Of a stretch of 64,000 nucleotides of DNA, positions 34,659-44,672 are shown in pieces. Below the pieces are notes generated by a model. The model made no database searches. It saw nothing but the letters and a program-made list of their open reading frames with translations, and was not told where the DNA came from. The position numbers and the translations under genes are program-made. How positions within the stretch are numbered: position 1 is the stretch's first letter; every line of letters begins with the position of its first letter. Source of the stretch: Gonapodya sp. JEL0774 (taxonomy: Eukaryota; Monoblepharomycota; Monoblepharidomycetes; Monoblepharidales; Gonapodyaceae); contig JADIIX010000065.1 of NCBI GenBank assembly GCA_027604505.1, forward strand, positions 1-64,000. The letters are read 5' to 3'.

Positions 34659-36872
34659 TTAATGACCACCACCAAACTCCATCAGCATTCCCCAAACGTC
34701 TTCTTCATCCATCTCATCCATCTGAGTCACATCCTGGCCATAGGTGGACAAATCAAAAGTTGAATTAATATCTTCAGCGTCACTGTCCGACTCCGGGGCA
34801 GGATCCGCGGGCCGAGATTGGCGAGAAGCCCAGCCTGACCTGTACGTGGCGTAATGATTGTACAATCTACCGCCGCAAACCATGGTCCATCAGAGTCAAT
34901 GCAGAGATTCATCCAGAGTTCAATACTTACTCCCATCCCCAATTGGTCGTTCTAATGACTCGTTTGGGTTCATAATTGTCCACCTGAACCATTCGAACTC
35001 GGTGCGATACATGCACTTTCTGTGACAGAAGCAATTGATGAAACAAATCTAGACTTTTTGTAGCAACCTCTGCGGTCTCCCAAGGGAGCAGCTAGAGCAC
35101 TCGACTCACCTCGGAACCGAAATCGATCTCATCTATTCCGTTCCAATAACCCTCTTGCTCAGCCTGGTCTCCTCGTTCAGCCGCTAAAGCCCTCATCTTA
35201 CCGGTAACCGTTCTGGGCCCATACCTTCCCCGCTCCCACCCTCTTTCCCATACAGCAATCTTCTCCTCCCAGTCAGGATCCCAATTAACTTGTGAGTCTG
35301 GACCAACATTGTCTCGCCATGAACGTATGGGGTCGAACTCTTCGAAAGTGCGGGGGGTTCGACGTCTTAATCTGGGGCCCCTCGTCGTGGAGGAAGACGC
35401 AGCCGCAAGGGACTGTGCACGTTCGCGAAGGATTTTCGTCCGCGAGTTCGTCAACAGGTCCCATGGGCCTTCCGGATCTCCCACAAACTGCCACCTGAGA
35501 TTCATGTCCCCATCCCAGGACAGCCCACCATTTGGGGAGTGACGGCCGATGACGGGGCGGTTGCGAGAAAACTTGGAGTTACGATAAGAATTATGAGTTA
35601 GATGATATGGACGATGACCACAATGATGTGCACATGCTCTCACCCCGAACCGAAATTGAATTGCCCACTCGATGGACGTAATCTCGGCCATAGTAATGTA
35701 TGTCCGGCGAGCATCATGCACAGCAACCTGAAAACTCAGTTTCAGAGGGTGCGCAGTGAAGACCACAGATTCTTTCGAGGATCACTCACTGCGAATGCTA
35801 ACTTCCACCTCCCTGACCACAACCCTGGTGTCGTCAACCTTGGAGCCAGCCATTCCGGCCACGTTTCAGCTACAAGTTGCTCCAGTGCTTCACGAGATGT
35901 GCGCGGATCAAGTTGAAGTGGAGGTGCTTGTGTCCAGAGAGAAGCCAGCGGATCCGTAACCGCCTCCGTATCAGTGGACAAATCTGTCTCAGAACGTTCT
36001 TGGAATGAAGATAAGGCTGGAGATTCTGGATTGGGAAGAGATGAGAGAAAGGCGAGAGCTGACGGTGAAAAGAGAGCGCGGCGGTGGCGCTCGCGAAGAC
36101 TGATCGGAATGATTTATCGGGTCGTATAATGAAGCCAAATTCTGCACATTATCGGCGAAAACGGAACAGCATCACAAACTCACAGCGCAACAATTTCTAC
36201 TGTTGGTGTGCTCGCGAGAAGGTGTGGTTTGAGGTCCACCAGATAGTGCAGCTGTGTCGGTGGCGGCTGTCGGCATAAAAAGCGCCTGCTTCAGAAACAA
36301 GGGGCAAAAAGCTTGAAATTGAGCGTGTATCTAATCTCACGACGGTGCATGTCTGCTTGCCCTCGTAAAGCTTGCGGCTATGCAAATGCCGTGTTGAATT
36401 GAGTCCCTCAACAGTCTTTAACGATAAAGAGCAAGCTCACTAAGCAGCTTTCCAAGTCTGAACAATAATTTCCCGGTGGACAGAATGGGAGGTGTCAACG
36501 TGCGATCGGAATCAGATATGCTTGCTAAGCCTTGTCACCTCTTCGCTGGATCCCAAATACTTGAAGTACCGGCAACTCGCCTGAGGTGTACGAATTGTGA
36601 ATCGGGGTGAGTAACGTTGGATACTGAAACAACAAGTGCAACAACATCGGCGTACTGACCTGGAAGTTGAGCAACGAAGGAACCGAATCATGAAGAAACC
36701 AAGCTACTTGAAATGAGACTTCAGGTGGCAGAGCCGCAATGATGTTGAATCCATGCTCGCTGTCTTCACTTTCGACGATGGAAAATGGAAGTGAAGAACG
36801 GGCGACGCGCTTTCCTCGTTCCTTTGACGGAGAAGGAGTCCGTGGCTCGAATTCTGCCGGCCAAGAAAGCAT
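34659..36872 (-). CDS. F-box-like protein of a fungal family
   Basis: Probable substrate-recognition subunit of an SCF ubiquitin ligase. Exon 1 (36660-36872) starts MLSWPAEFEP and ends with the F-box-like helix pair AALPPEVSFQVAWFLHDSVP, SLLNFQ. Downstream exons carry WPEWLAPRLTTPGLWSGRWK (35850), VHDARRTYITMAEITSIEWA (35700), LRWQFVGDPEGPWDLL (35480) and a basic/acidic stretch ending GYWNGIDEIDFGSE (35120). Then come RVRMVQVDNYEPKRVIRTTN (34970) with WGWELYNHYATYR across an intron. The last exon is very acidic and ends MDEEDVWGMLMEFGGGH at 34659. The DARRTYIT..EW and WGWEL(Y/D)NHY blocks resemble a recurrent fungal F-box family as I recall it; no substrate is known. The exon between about 36000 and 36400 is not resolved. 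Confidence 0.65.
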
Positions 36873-37341
36873 TTTCGCAAGGTGTGTCACAGACGAGCTC
36901 CCCAATTACTGAAAACTACAAACGGCTTCGATCAGCCGAGGTTCGGTGAGCGATCTTACACATGTAATTAAGGTTTCACATCATTTTATTGCCAGGAAAC
37001 AAGGCATAATATTACACATGGAAACATTCCAATCTCACGCTATAATGTACCTTCGACCCCAAAGGCATGGGCGGAAATGCCAACAATAGAGCTGTAAATA
37101 ATAGTTGCCCTACATAAAATCGCAAATACGAGTGCTAGCTAAATAAGAAAGAAATCCGGAATTATCAACTTTGGTGTGTTTGTGGGTGGGCAGCTTACAC
37201 TTGACTTGGTTGGGCAGCGAACCACGGCACTGCCTTTGCACTTCACGAGGTCACCAGTTCGTATTCGCTGACTTGATAAAGTAGAAAACAACCGTCAAGT
37301 CCTACCGGAGACCAGAAATCGCATCGTTGCAAAGAACGCTC
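36873..37341. other. Divergent promoter region between the F-box-like and MYCBPAP genes
   Basis: About 470 bases separating two divergent genes; no coding signal. Stretches near 36960-37150 are AT-rich. It should contain both promoters. Confidence 0.5.
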
Positions 37342-40300
37342 ATGTCACCATCGAGAGCTGGAAATGTGTTTCTTGCTCGCCCGGCGCCTAGTGATCCTTT
37401 GGGCCGCGACGCTGAGCTTCATCCGAGGCATGGTGCAGCTACATCGACGACGCTTCCGTTATTATTGATGGAGAGGATACAGAAGGCGCGGGCTGGTGCG
37501 GACATTGGGGACGCTGGAGAAGTCAACCAGGTATAAGTGAGCGGTACCCAACTAGGGGACGAGTTTCTCATTTCTGGTTCTCTCAATTGTCTTTCTTGAT
37601 GTCTAATTTTCAATTCACGCAAACTTTACGGGCGAAATTCTCTGTCAACCTTGCGTCATTTGATGATACGGCGTGCTGTACCGTTAAAGAAACCTTCACG
37701 CTACCCTCTCTCGTACCTCCCACCACGACTCCCAGCAGATGCATTGCTTCTTGGTCTTGACCCTGCAGAATTCGAGGAACTTCGCAAGGAATTTGAGAAG
37801 GAACAAATCACCGACAGAGAGGAAAGTCGGGAAGAATCCCCCGGCACTGGCAATGCTGATCACGCGGATGAAAACGAACGAAGAAGTGGCTACAGTGATG
37901 GTGTTAGTGGTGGCAGAATGACATATGGGCACCACCGACGTCCAAGCCACGCAAAAGAATATTCGTCGATGCCCCCGCCACTCCCAACTCATATTCCATT
38001 ACCCTCGAAACCTCCACCCCGACGGCTCATAGGCCCGGAAGCTGACCGGAAGTACCAGTGAGTACATCGTGTTTTGAGGCCACAGGGAAATATCGGGACG
38101 CACCCCTCCAACAAACTCCGTGGAGGTGCGGCAGAATTTCACGCGCATCGTAAACTCATTCCTTCATGTTGTGATTCTAACGCTTACTGCCTTTTGTCCA
38201 CCTCACACTCATTCCCCCTTGAAAGAGAACTCCGCCAAGAAAAAGCCTTGCTCAACTGGCAGCGCCAGTCGGATGAGTGGCGAAAAATCGAGAGGAGAAT
38301 CGCAGAGACAGTGGGGAGGGTGAGCTGTCGCTTTTTGAAGGGGAGATGTGATCCCAAACAACGGACTGCGCCACTGTTTGAGAATGAGCTCGTTGTACTG
38401 CGCAATCAACGCCACACACAAGTAAAGCCGCAACTGCTCCTCCCTTCTCCCGCAGTCTCCCCCTGGTCTCCTCTCTCAACGCTCCCCTCCCCCACATCGC
38501 CGACGTCTCGAATCCAGCCTCGCCCTTGACCTCGCCCTCCGCGCGCGGGAGCGAGCAGCCGGATGTGACTTTTGGCATACAGGGTATCGGTTGGGGTACG
38601 ACAGGTGGGGTGTAGTGATGGAGGTTCCCCGTGGGGGAATGCGAGAGTAAGTAGGATTGGATCCAAGGACAACTAGGAGGGCACTTCATGATTGCTTCAT
38701 AATCATACTGTTCATGATTTTGGCAGGATTGAACGGGTCATTTCGCCTGGAGATTCAGGTGGAGATGGCAAAGAGAGGGGGGACAGAACAATGACGCCGT
38801 TTGAACAGTTTCGCGAGAGGAGAATGAAGGAAGTGGAGCTGGAAATGGCGGAGGTTGACCCTTTTTGGGGGGTGAGTGCATGGAGGATCGCAGATTTGAT
38901 GAAGAAGGACCAAAACTCATTTACTACGCGACGGTCCAGCACCCGAATCCAGGTTTCATGGAAGTGGTGGGCACGTCCCCCTTCAGCTACCCCACGCCAC
39001 CCCAAGACAGCCGACCGATCGACTCTACCTCTACTGTTGCACCGACTTCGGTTGATGTTAACTGCGAACCTGCTAAAATCACCCCATTTTCCACATTGTC
39101 CCCGTCGGTCTCCCTTCCACCGCCTCCGTATCTCGGTCCCCGATTAATTATCCCTCTCCGGCGGCTCGCATTTGAAGCTTCTGCAGGCGAAGTGGCTGTG
39201 GGCTGCGTCACGATTTACAATGTCGGAACTACAAGTGTGTGGTTTGAATGGCGTGAGGCGGGGAAAGGTGCAAGAAGAATTGGCCTTGGAAGCGTAAATG
39301 ATGGGGGGTGGGATCAGGTGGGCCGGAACTTCACACTATGTCTGTTTGCTCTTTCACATGGCTCGTCGTTTCTCTGAACGGATGGCATGACAGCTCACCG
39401 CCGCCTCGGCACCATCAGCTGTTGGACGATTCTTTTTCACTCGAAGAAGAGTTTCAGTCTTGCCAGGCCGTGCATTCGATGTGCCCGTTGCATTCCAAAG
39501 CGAGACCGCAGGGAGATTTGAGGAGGCCTGGAGGGTTGAGTCTGACCCGAAATGTGCGATAGGTGGTTGGGAAGCGGGATCTGAGACGGAGAATGGAAAA
39601 CAAGGAACTATCGACACCGTTAGTGGTCGTAAGAATTCGAATTCTAATAACGAAGAAGGTGTCGTTATAATGGTTGTGAGTGATGAAAGCGGATTGCCTT
39701 AGATTCGAGGTGACAAACCTGGGCAACTTTTGGCAGGGGTCTGCTATTCAAGTTGATGCAAACGCGGTACGGAGGCAGGAGATTGTCGCAAATCTTCGGA
39801 GACGACGGTAAGATTCCTCAGTTTCGTGAGCAGGGCATATTAGACTTACGTTGTCAGCATTGACGTCCAGTGCCATAACCGCCGCTCGTGCTGTCATTGA
39901 CCACATCCTCAACGATATTCCAGCAAGTGGCACGATCTCTGGTGCACATGTCGTGATTGCGAGAGGTGGTAAGCAAGCGGTGGATGCGGAGGAGCGGGAG
40001 TTTTTGTTCAGGAATGCTGATATGCACGTGAGTTTGTGAGAGGAAAACGAAGGATGCTCTAGCATCCGCCTCTGACCATCAACGTGTATTGAACGTGAGC
40101 TAGCTTTACTACTATCCGACTATTGTTGCCCAGCTCGAAGATCTTGCTGGAGAGATCGCAAGAGTTGTACACGGTGGAGTCGTGCCAGCAGGATGGAGAT
40201 GGAATAGGAGTATCGACGTCCTGAACGATGTAAGCACCTCGATTCTCACAGTGTTGGCTCATCCCAGTCCTCAACCTTCGCATTTCATATCATCGGTTCC

Positions 40301-41255
40301 AAAATATTTCGACCATTTCTGTCAGCTTGCGGAACGTGTCCCTTCACCTTCTCTGCGTTCTACTCTCCTCCGCCGCCTCAACGATCATGTTCTCCGTCTC
40401 CTTCAGTCTCCTGCAGGCTCCATCGATAGGGTTGCGCCGCAACTCGCCAGGGATGTTGTCGCTGGACTTTGCGAAGAGGTGGCTGTGTTAAGCTGGAACC
40501 TGCGAGAAGAAAGGGGCTTAGATACGAAGAGGAAATGCTTGATTAAGTTCATGCAAGGTGTCGGAGAGGTGGGTGTGTTCGGTGATGTGGCGCAAAATTG
40601 TTTGGACTTCGTTGTGTTCTGGAACAATTGGTTGATCCCTCCCCTGACTCCGCTCCAGCCTCCAATACCCGAGTCCACTTCTACCGTCGGTGCAGCTGGC
40701 ACAGCAGGAGTGGGCAAGTCGAAACCCGGAGAGAAGGCTCCCGTTGCCGGAACCAGCACAGGCAAGCCTGGCACCGCAGCACCAGGTGGGAAAGACTCAA
40801 AATTGGGTGCCGCCACTGCAGGGAAGAAGGATGAGAAAGTGGCAGTGGCAGCGCCTGTCGCGGTAAAAGTAGGAGATCAGAAGGACGGAGGACTAGAAGG
40901 ACCAGTCGGGGATCTTTGGAAGGTGCGGTGCATGTGTAAAATGGTCCGGAAGGTGAATTCACCCTTTTCTTTTGTGGGTCGCAAGAGCGACGTGCCCGCA
41001 AATTATACTGCGGCACGCTGGGAAAGCGAAAAGGCATATCGCGCAGCATTCAAAGTCAAGGTGAGTTGGACGGCTCGTCTGAGTTGGGAGATCGTCGGGT
41101 GGCTGTTCCTGTTCACCTCACCTCCTCCTCGTCTTGTCGTTTCCTGCTTTGCTTCGATCTTACTACTGTCATGCGGCGGATTGCAGGTCAGGCAACTCGT
41201 AGTTGCCGCGATAGACCGAATGGACAAAGTAATGGGGGCTGTGACACACTCTTGA
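37342..41255 (+). CDS. MYCBPAP: MYCBP-associated protein (MYCBPAP) family, flagellar protein
   Basis: Homologue of animal MYCBPAP, a ciliary central-apparatus protein found in flagellated lineages. Exon 1 (37342-37530) starts MSPSRAGNVFLARP. The next exon has KPSRYPLSYLPPRLPADALL and LDPAEFEELRKEFEKEQ. Then come RELRQEKALLNWQRQSDEWR (38225), MTPFEQFRERRMKEVELEMA (38795) and LIIPLRRLAFEASAGEVAVG with VTIYNVGTTSVWFEWR (39150-39250), the immunoglobulin-like/ASH-type strand of the family. After an intron, VGRFFFTRRRVSVLPGRAF and FQSETAGRFEEAWRVESDP (39420-39550) match the FxF..G..LPG..F..FRS.xxG.y.E.W pattern. The C-terminal half is helical (IVAQLEDLAGEIARVVHGG, NCLDFVVFWNNWLIPP) with an Ala/Lys/Gly-rich linker (40690-40900). 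The intron 41061-41186 is 126 bases and carries no in-frame stop. The exact end after 41228 is uncertain because another GT-AG pair could extend the gene. Confidence 0.85.
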
Positions 41256-41445
41256 TCCCGTTTTGCATTTTGCAGGGTATGCCGTTCATTTTTTTTGGTA
41301 CCAAAACCAACGTCCTGCAAACTGTACGATATTGCAATTTTATTTTTTCATCTTTATGCATGTCTACCGAAAAGAAGAACAATATGACTCATGGTGACTG
41401 TGTGGCGGAAAGTCTCAAAACGATGGTGTAATGGTTCTTTCGGAC

Positions 41446-41978
41446 TCAACCAAAGTGGTAGTCCCACGTCCTCGGTCCGTACACAAACAGGTTGCACCAG
41501 ACAAGTGCGGACAGAGCGAGTGGTCGTGGTTGTCGGGCTTTCAGTGCGGGGTACAGATTGAGAAGAGTGAAGAGGGATGACCACCCTGCAAGAATCATAA
41601 CGCGGAAATTTGGTCAGAATGTGGAAGTTGATGGACAGTCCCACGGCGTCAGTTTGCTCGCTCTAAATATCAAAGTCCTCCTCACACTTCCAGCGACAAT
41701 TTGCTCTTGCTTTCCACCTGCAAGATTCGGTGGCTTCGTCATGAAGTATTGATTCGACTCACCCATCACCATTGACGCTCCACTGCTCGTGTCTCCCTTG
41801 TGCATGACGACCCCACCAGCCGCGAAAGTTATAGCGAACCAAAACGAGGGCAGGAAGCCGAGTGATTGAGCAGGAGGTGGGATTTTCGGAGAGAGCTCGC
41901 TAGCAGCATTGGCGAGCGCTGTGGCATTGAGGAAAACAGGACTAAACCAATTCAGGGCCACGGATGCACGCAAAGAGA
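41446..41978 (-). CDS. AIM19: Aim19-like mitochondrial membrane protein (5' end unresolved)
   Basis: Small membrane protein resembling fungal Aim19 (altered inheritance of mitochondria). Two exons are clear. One (41763-41978) gives LNWFSPVFLNATALANAAS and LGFLPSFWFAITFAAGGVVM with HKGDTSSGASM. The other (41446-41585) gives GWSSLFTLLNLYPALKARQP and LALSALVWCNLFVYGPRTWD, ending YHFG. The order (hydrophobic segment, a G-x-x-x-x-x-G-D-x-x-x-G turn, W-S-x-L-F/Y-x-L-x-N, hydrophobic segment with L-x-x-N-x-x-x-Y-G) is what I recall of Aim19. The exon at 41978 is preceded by a good acceptor (CATCAG), so at least one upstream exon with the ATG must lie within 41990-42250. I could not place it. Confidence 0.5.
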
Positions 41979-42449
41979 CTGATGATTCGAGACACGGGAT
42001 ACATGCATGCGATTGCTGCAGCGTATGCGGGTACGGGCGATGCTGAAAGATCCCGGGATCCGCGAGGGAACCAAGACGACACAGGCAACCAGTCAGGGGC
42101 GGGGAGGGTTGTGGAATCGGTCGATCTCGACAAGTCAGAGGTTTTGGAGTCAGTTGCGATGGGCAATCGGGTGGAGGTGACTCCTGACAGTGTCATGCTT
42201 TTCGAGGTCCAACAGTGTCACCTCAGATCACACACCCATTTGGTTCAGAGTGATATAAATACATTTTAGAGTCTTACGTGTCACCAAGCCAGTGCATGTA
42301 AACGCAATTCCGTACATGATTCAGTACCGCCGTGGTCAGCTACAGAACGAATTAATAGAGCTCATTCTACTCTCGCTGTGTGTCACCACAATTGCGATGT
42401 GTGAACATGTCGTGATGTTTGTGTAAGCAAGGAAAAGTTTCATGAAACT

Positions 42450-43549
42450 TCACAAAAAGTCAGACAAGGTCGCCGCGCCAGTGCCTCGATGATGAATGTC
42501 TCTAATAAGTCGCCAGTCTCTCCAGAACTCTTCCACGAATCCATCTGGAAACGCAACTTTCCCACAATACGTCTTGTGCAACAACCAATCCTCCTTTTGA
42601 CACTCTGCTGAGCAATACAGTATCTTGTGACACTTGCTGCAATTTCGCAGCTTTGCGGTACGTGGGTCCTCCAATCTGTCAATCCACATGGATCGAAAAC
42701 CGGTGCTGCAACCGAAATTCCCGCATGCCAGACCGTCCCCGATTTTCTTGAACTGTTTCCCAATCTCGCGGTCAACCATGCCAATAGCGATGCGCTCCCA
42801 GAGGACTTTAAGACGGGCGTTGCCTTTAGAGTCACGTTTTCGGTTCTCGTAGAGGGACCAAAACGTGGGATCACCCTGGAGTGCTTTGCGGGTTGTTTCG
42901 CGAGCTTCTGAGTCACCCACAACAAGTTGTAAGGAAGGACATCAATGAGCTGAAATTGCAGGTCCGCCAGGCGAGTTTTTTACTGTGGATCAGACGTGAC
43001 GCGGAGAGTGTTGAGCACGGCGGGCCAATACTCGGGGGTGCGGCACAATGCCCGACCAAAGAGGGCCGGTTTGACCACGAGGAGGTAGTGGAGTGGTACG
43101 AAGCCTTGCTCCACCAGTCGGAGGTTCTTAAAAATCTCCTGCTGCGAACCCCCAGATTCCAGTAACTTCCGCGCGCCTGAAGCACCACGGGAAAATTCTT
43201 CGAGATAGGTGTGTACGATTGGGGAGGATACGAGCAGGCAGATAATTTGGAGTGTCCGTAGTTCAGTCATCACTTTGATATTGGGGGCGTCCCTCTGAAG
43301 CTTCTTGGGACCGTCTCCCAGCAGGGTGATGACACGGCCATAAGCTCGTTTGCAATCTGGGCAGGCAGCTCCGTGTGCGAACAAGGCGAGGATTTGCTTG
43401 GGACCTAGAGATCGTAAGGCAGTGAGAATGCTCATGATTTGAATGTTCTGGCCAGATGTGAAAGGCACGGAATCGCCGGGATTCCAGGACGGGTCGTCGA
43501 ACGAGAGAGTCATTTCTGATGTTTGGATTGAAGGTTCCGTGTGTTGCAT
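42450..43549 (-). CDS. MYND zinc-finger protein
   Basis: Protein-protein interaction protein with a C-terminal MYND finger. The start MQHTEPSIQTSEMTLSFDD is at 43549. The N-terminal exon is helical and Leu-rich (ILTALRSLGPKQILALFAHG, LRTLQIICLLVSSPIVHTYL). The second exon, to 42450, has RKALQGDPTFWSLYENRKRD, an extra CGNFGC motif and the MYND pattern NCSKCHKILYCSAECQKEDW LLHKTYC, with all expected Cys/His spacing. This layout recurs in Basidiomycota and chytrid MYND proteins of unknown function. There must be an intron between about 42905 and 43060. The best in-phase choice I found joins ...PALF to EARETT, with a non-ideal donor (GTCGGG), so that junction is tentative. About 330 residues. Confidence 0.75.
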
Positions 43550-43937
43550 AATGGGTCCCCATAGGTGTGGGTTAGTTCATTCAAGGAAAGGTTCCGCTCC
43601 TCGTGAGTTCCAAACTAAAATGAAAACTTAACGATGATTTTGATTGGACAGAAGACGAAAAACGCATCCGACACTATCTCATATCTTTGTTCTGAATTCT
43701 AGTGTCCGTGATTACTTCGGTGCAGGTCTGACAATCATCGATTCATTCATACCAAGAACTTAGATGCACGTTTTTGTAACATCAGTGTGATGTTTTGCCA
43801 GAGTTCGGCGCTTGGATCGTTTACAGTTTGTTGTTGATGGCCACTCACCAATCCTCTCACTGTACAGTGGTGAACCCTCGCGGCCCGATCGTTTTGCCTT
43901 CCGCCCCCGCGCTGGGACAAGAACAGGCGGACGTCAA
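43550..43937. other. Spacer upstream of the MYND gene
   Basis: About 390 bases without a confident gene, AT-rich at 43600-43700. It should contain the promoter of the minus-strand MYND gene. Confidence 0.4.
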
Positions 43938-44246
43938 ATGGCAGCGTCGGAGTACGGAGTCGATGCGGATGCATTCGGTCTGTTGAAAGCGCCTTGCTGC
44001 GGAAAGCCGATGTCCTTGGACTTCAGGACTTGTTGTGTGTGTGGGCATAAAACGATATCGTCCCAGGAAAGATTGGGCCGCCAGGCAAGATGGCTCGGTT
44101 ATTTTAAGGAGCAAATGGGCTACAAAGATGGGAATCACGCGAGGTTACAGACTGGGTGGGGTGCTTTCGAGGAAATTTGGATGGTTTATTGGTGTTGTGT
44201 TCGAATGGAACGATACTCCGACACCGGACATACAAGAAAAGGGTAG
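43938..44246 (+). CDS. Small cysteine-rich ORF, putative zinc ribbon
   Basis: A 102-codon frame from an ATG (MAASEYGVDADAFGLLKAP). It contains CCGKPMSLDFRTCCVCGHK, two Cys pairs spaced like a treble-clef or zinc-ribbon knuckle, followed by a basic/aromatic segment. I do not recognise the family. It may be a small gene of its own, an exon of the large downstream gene, or chance. The clustered cysteines at near-regular spacing are the only positive evidence. Confidence 0.3.
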   Translation: MAASEYGVDADAFGLLKAPCCGKPMSLDFRTCCVCGHKTISSQERLGRQARWLGYFKEQMGYKDGNHARLQTGWGAFEEIWMVYWCCVRMERYSDTGHTRKG

Positions 44247-44672
44247 ACGTTGGGAGAGATTTGAGAGCCTGAATGGTCGTTTTTTGTGCTTGGATAGGAA
44301 GCGTTAATTGACGGGACAGGAAGGCATGGGTAAAATCCAATATCCCACCACTTGGTTTGGACAACACGCTACCCCTAACTCCACGTATGCTTGGGCGTCA
44401 TGGAGCTCAAAGAATACTCAACGGGTTTGACTGGACTCGGCTTGAATTAGGTCCACATACACACGTTCTTTCAACCGTCACCTGCGCTCACGTTAACCAC
44501 TGTGTTCTCTTCGTTTCCCCTTCTACTCCTCACTACAGACTCTGCGAACCCCGCCCCGTCGTCTCGCCGCGTCTCCGTCTCCTCGAGTTCATCGTCCTCG
44601 TCCGGTCAGATAGCATCCTCGTCTCGCCTCCAATCAACCTTGGCGCCCATCGTTCCTCCACGCCCATCTCCT

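Noticed and set aside
42440-42925. Alternative frame over the MYND exon (WVTQKLAKQPAKHSRV)
   Set aside because: The other frame contains a complete MYND finger with correct Cys/His spacing; this one has no domain.
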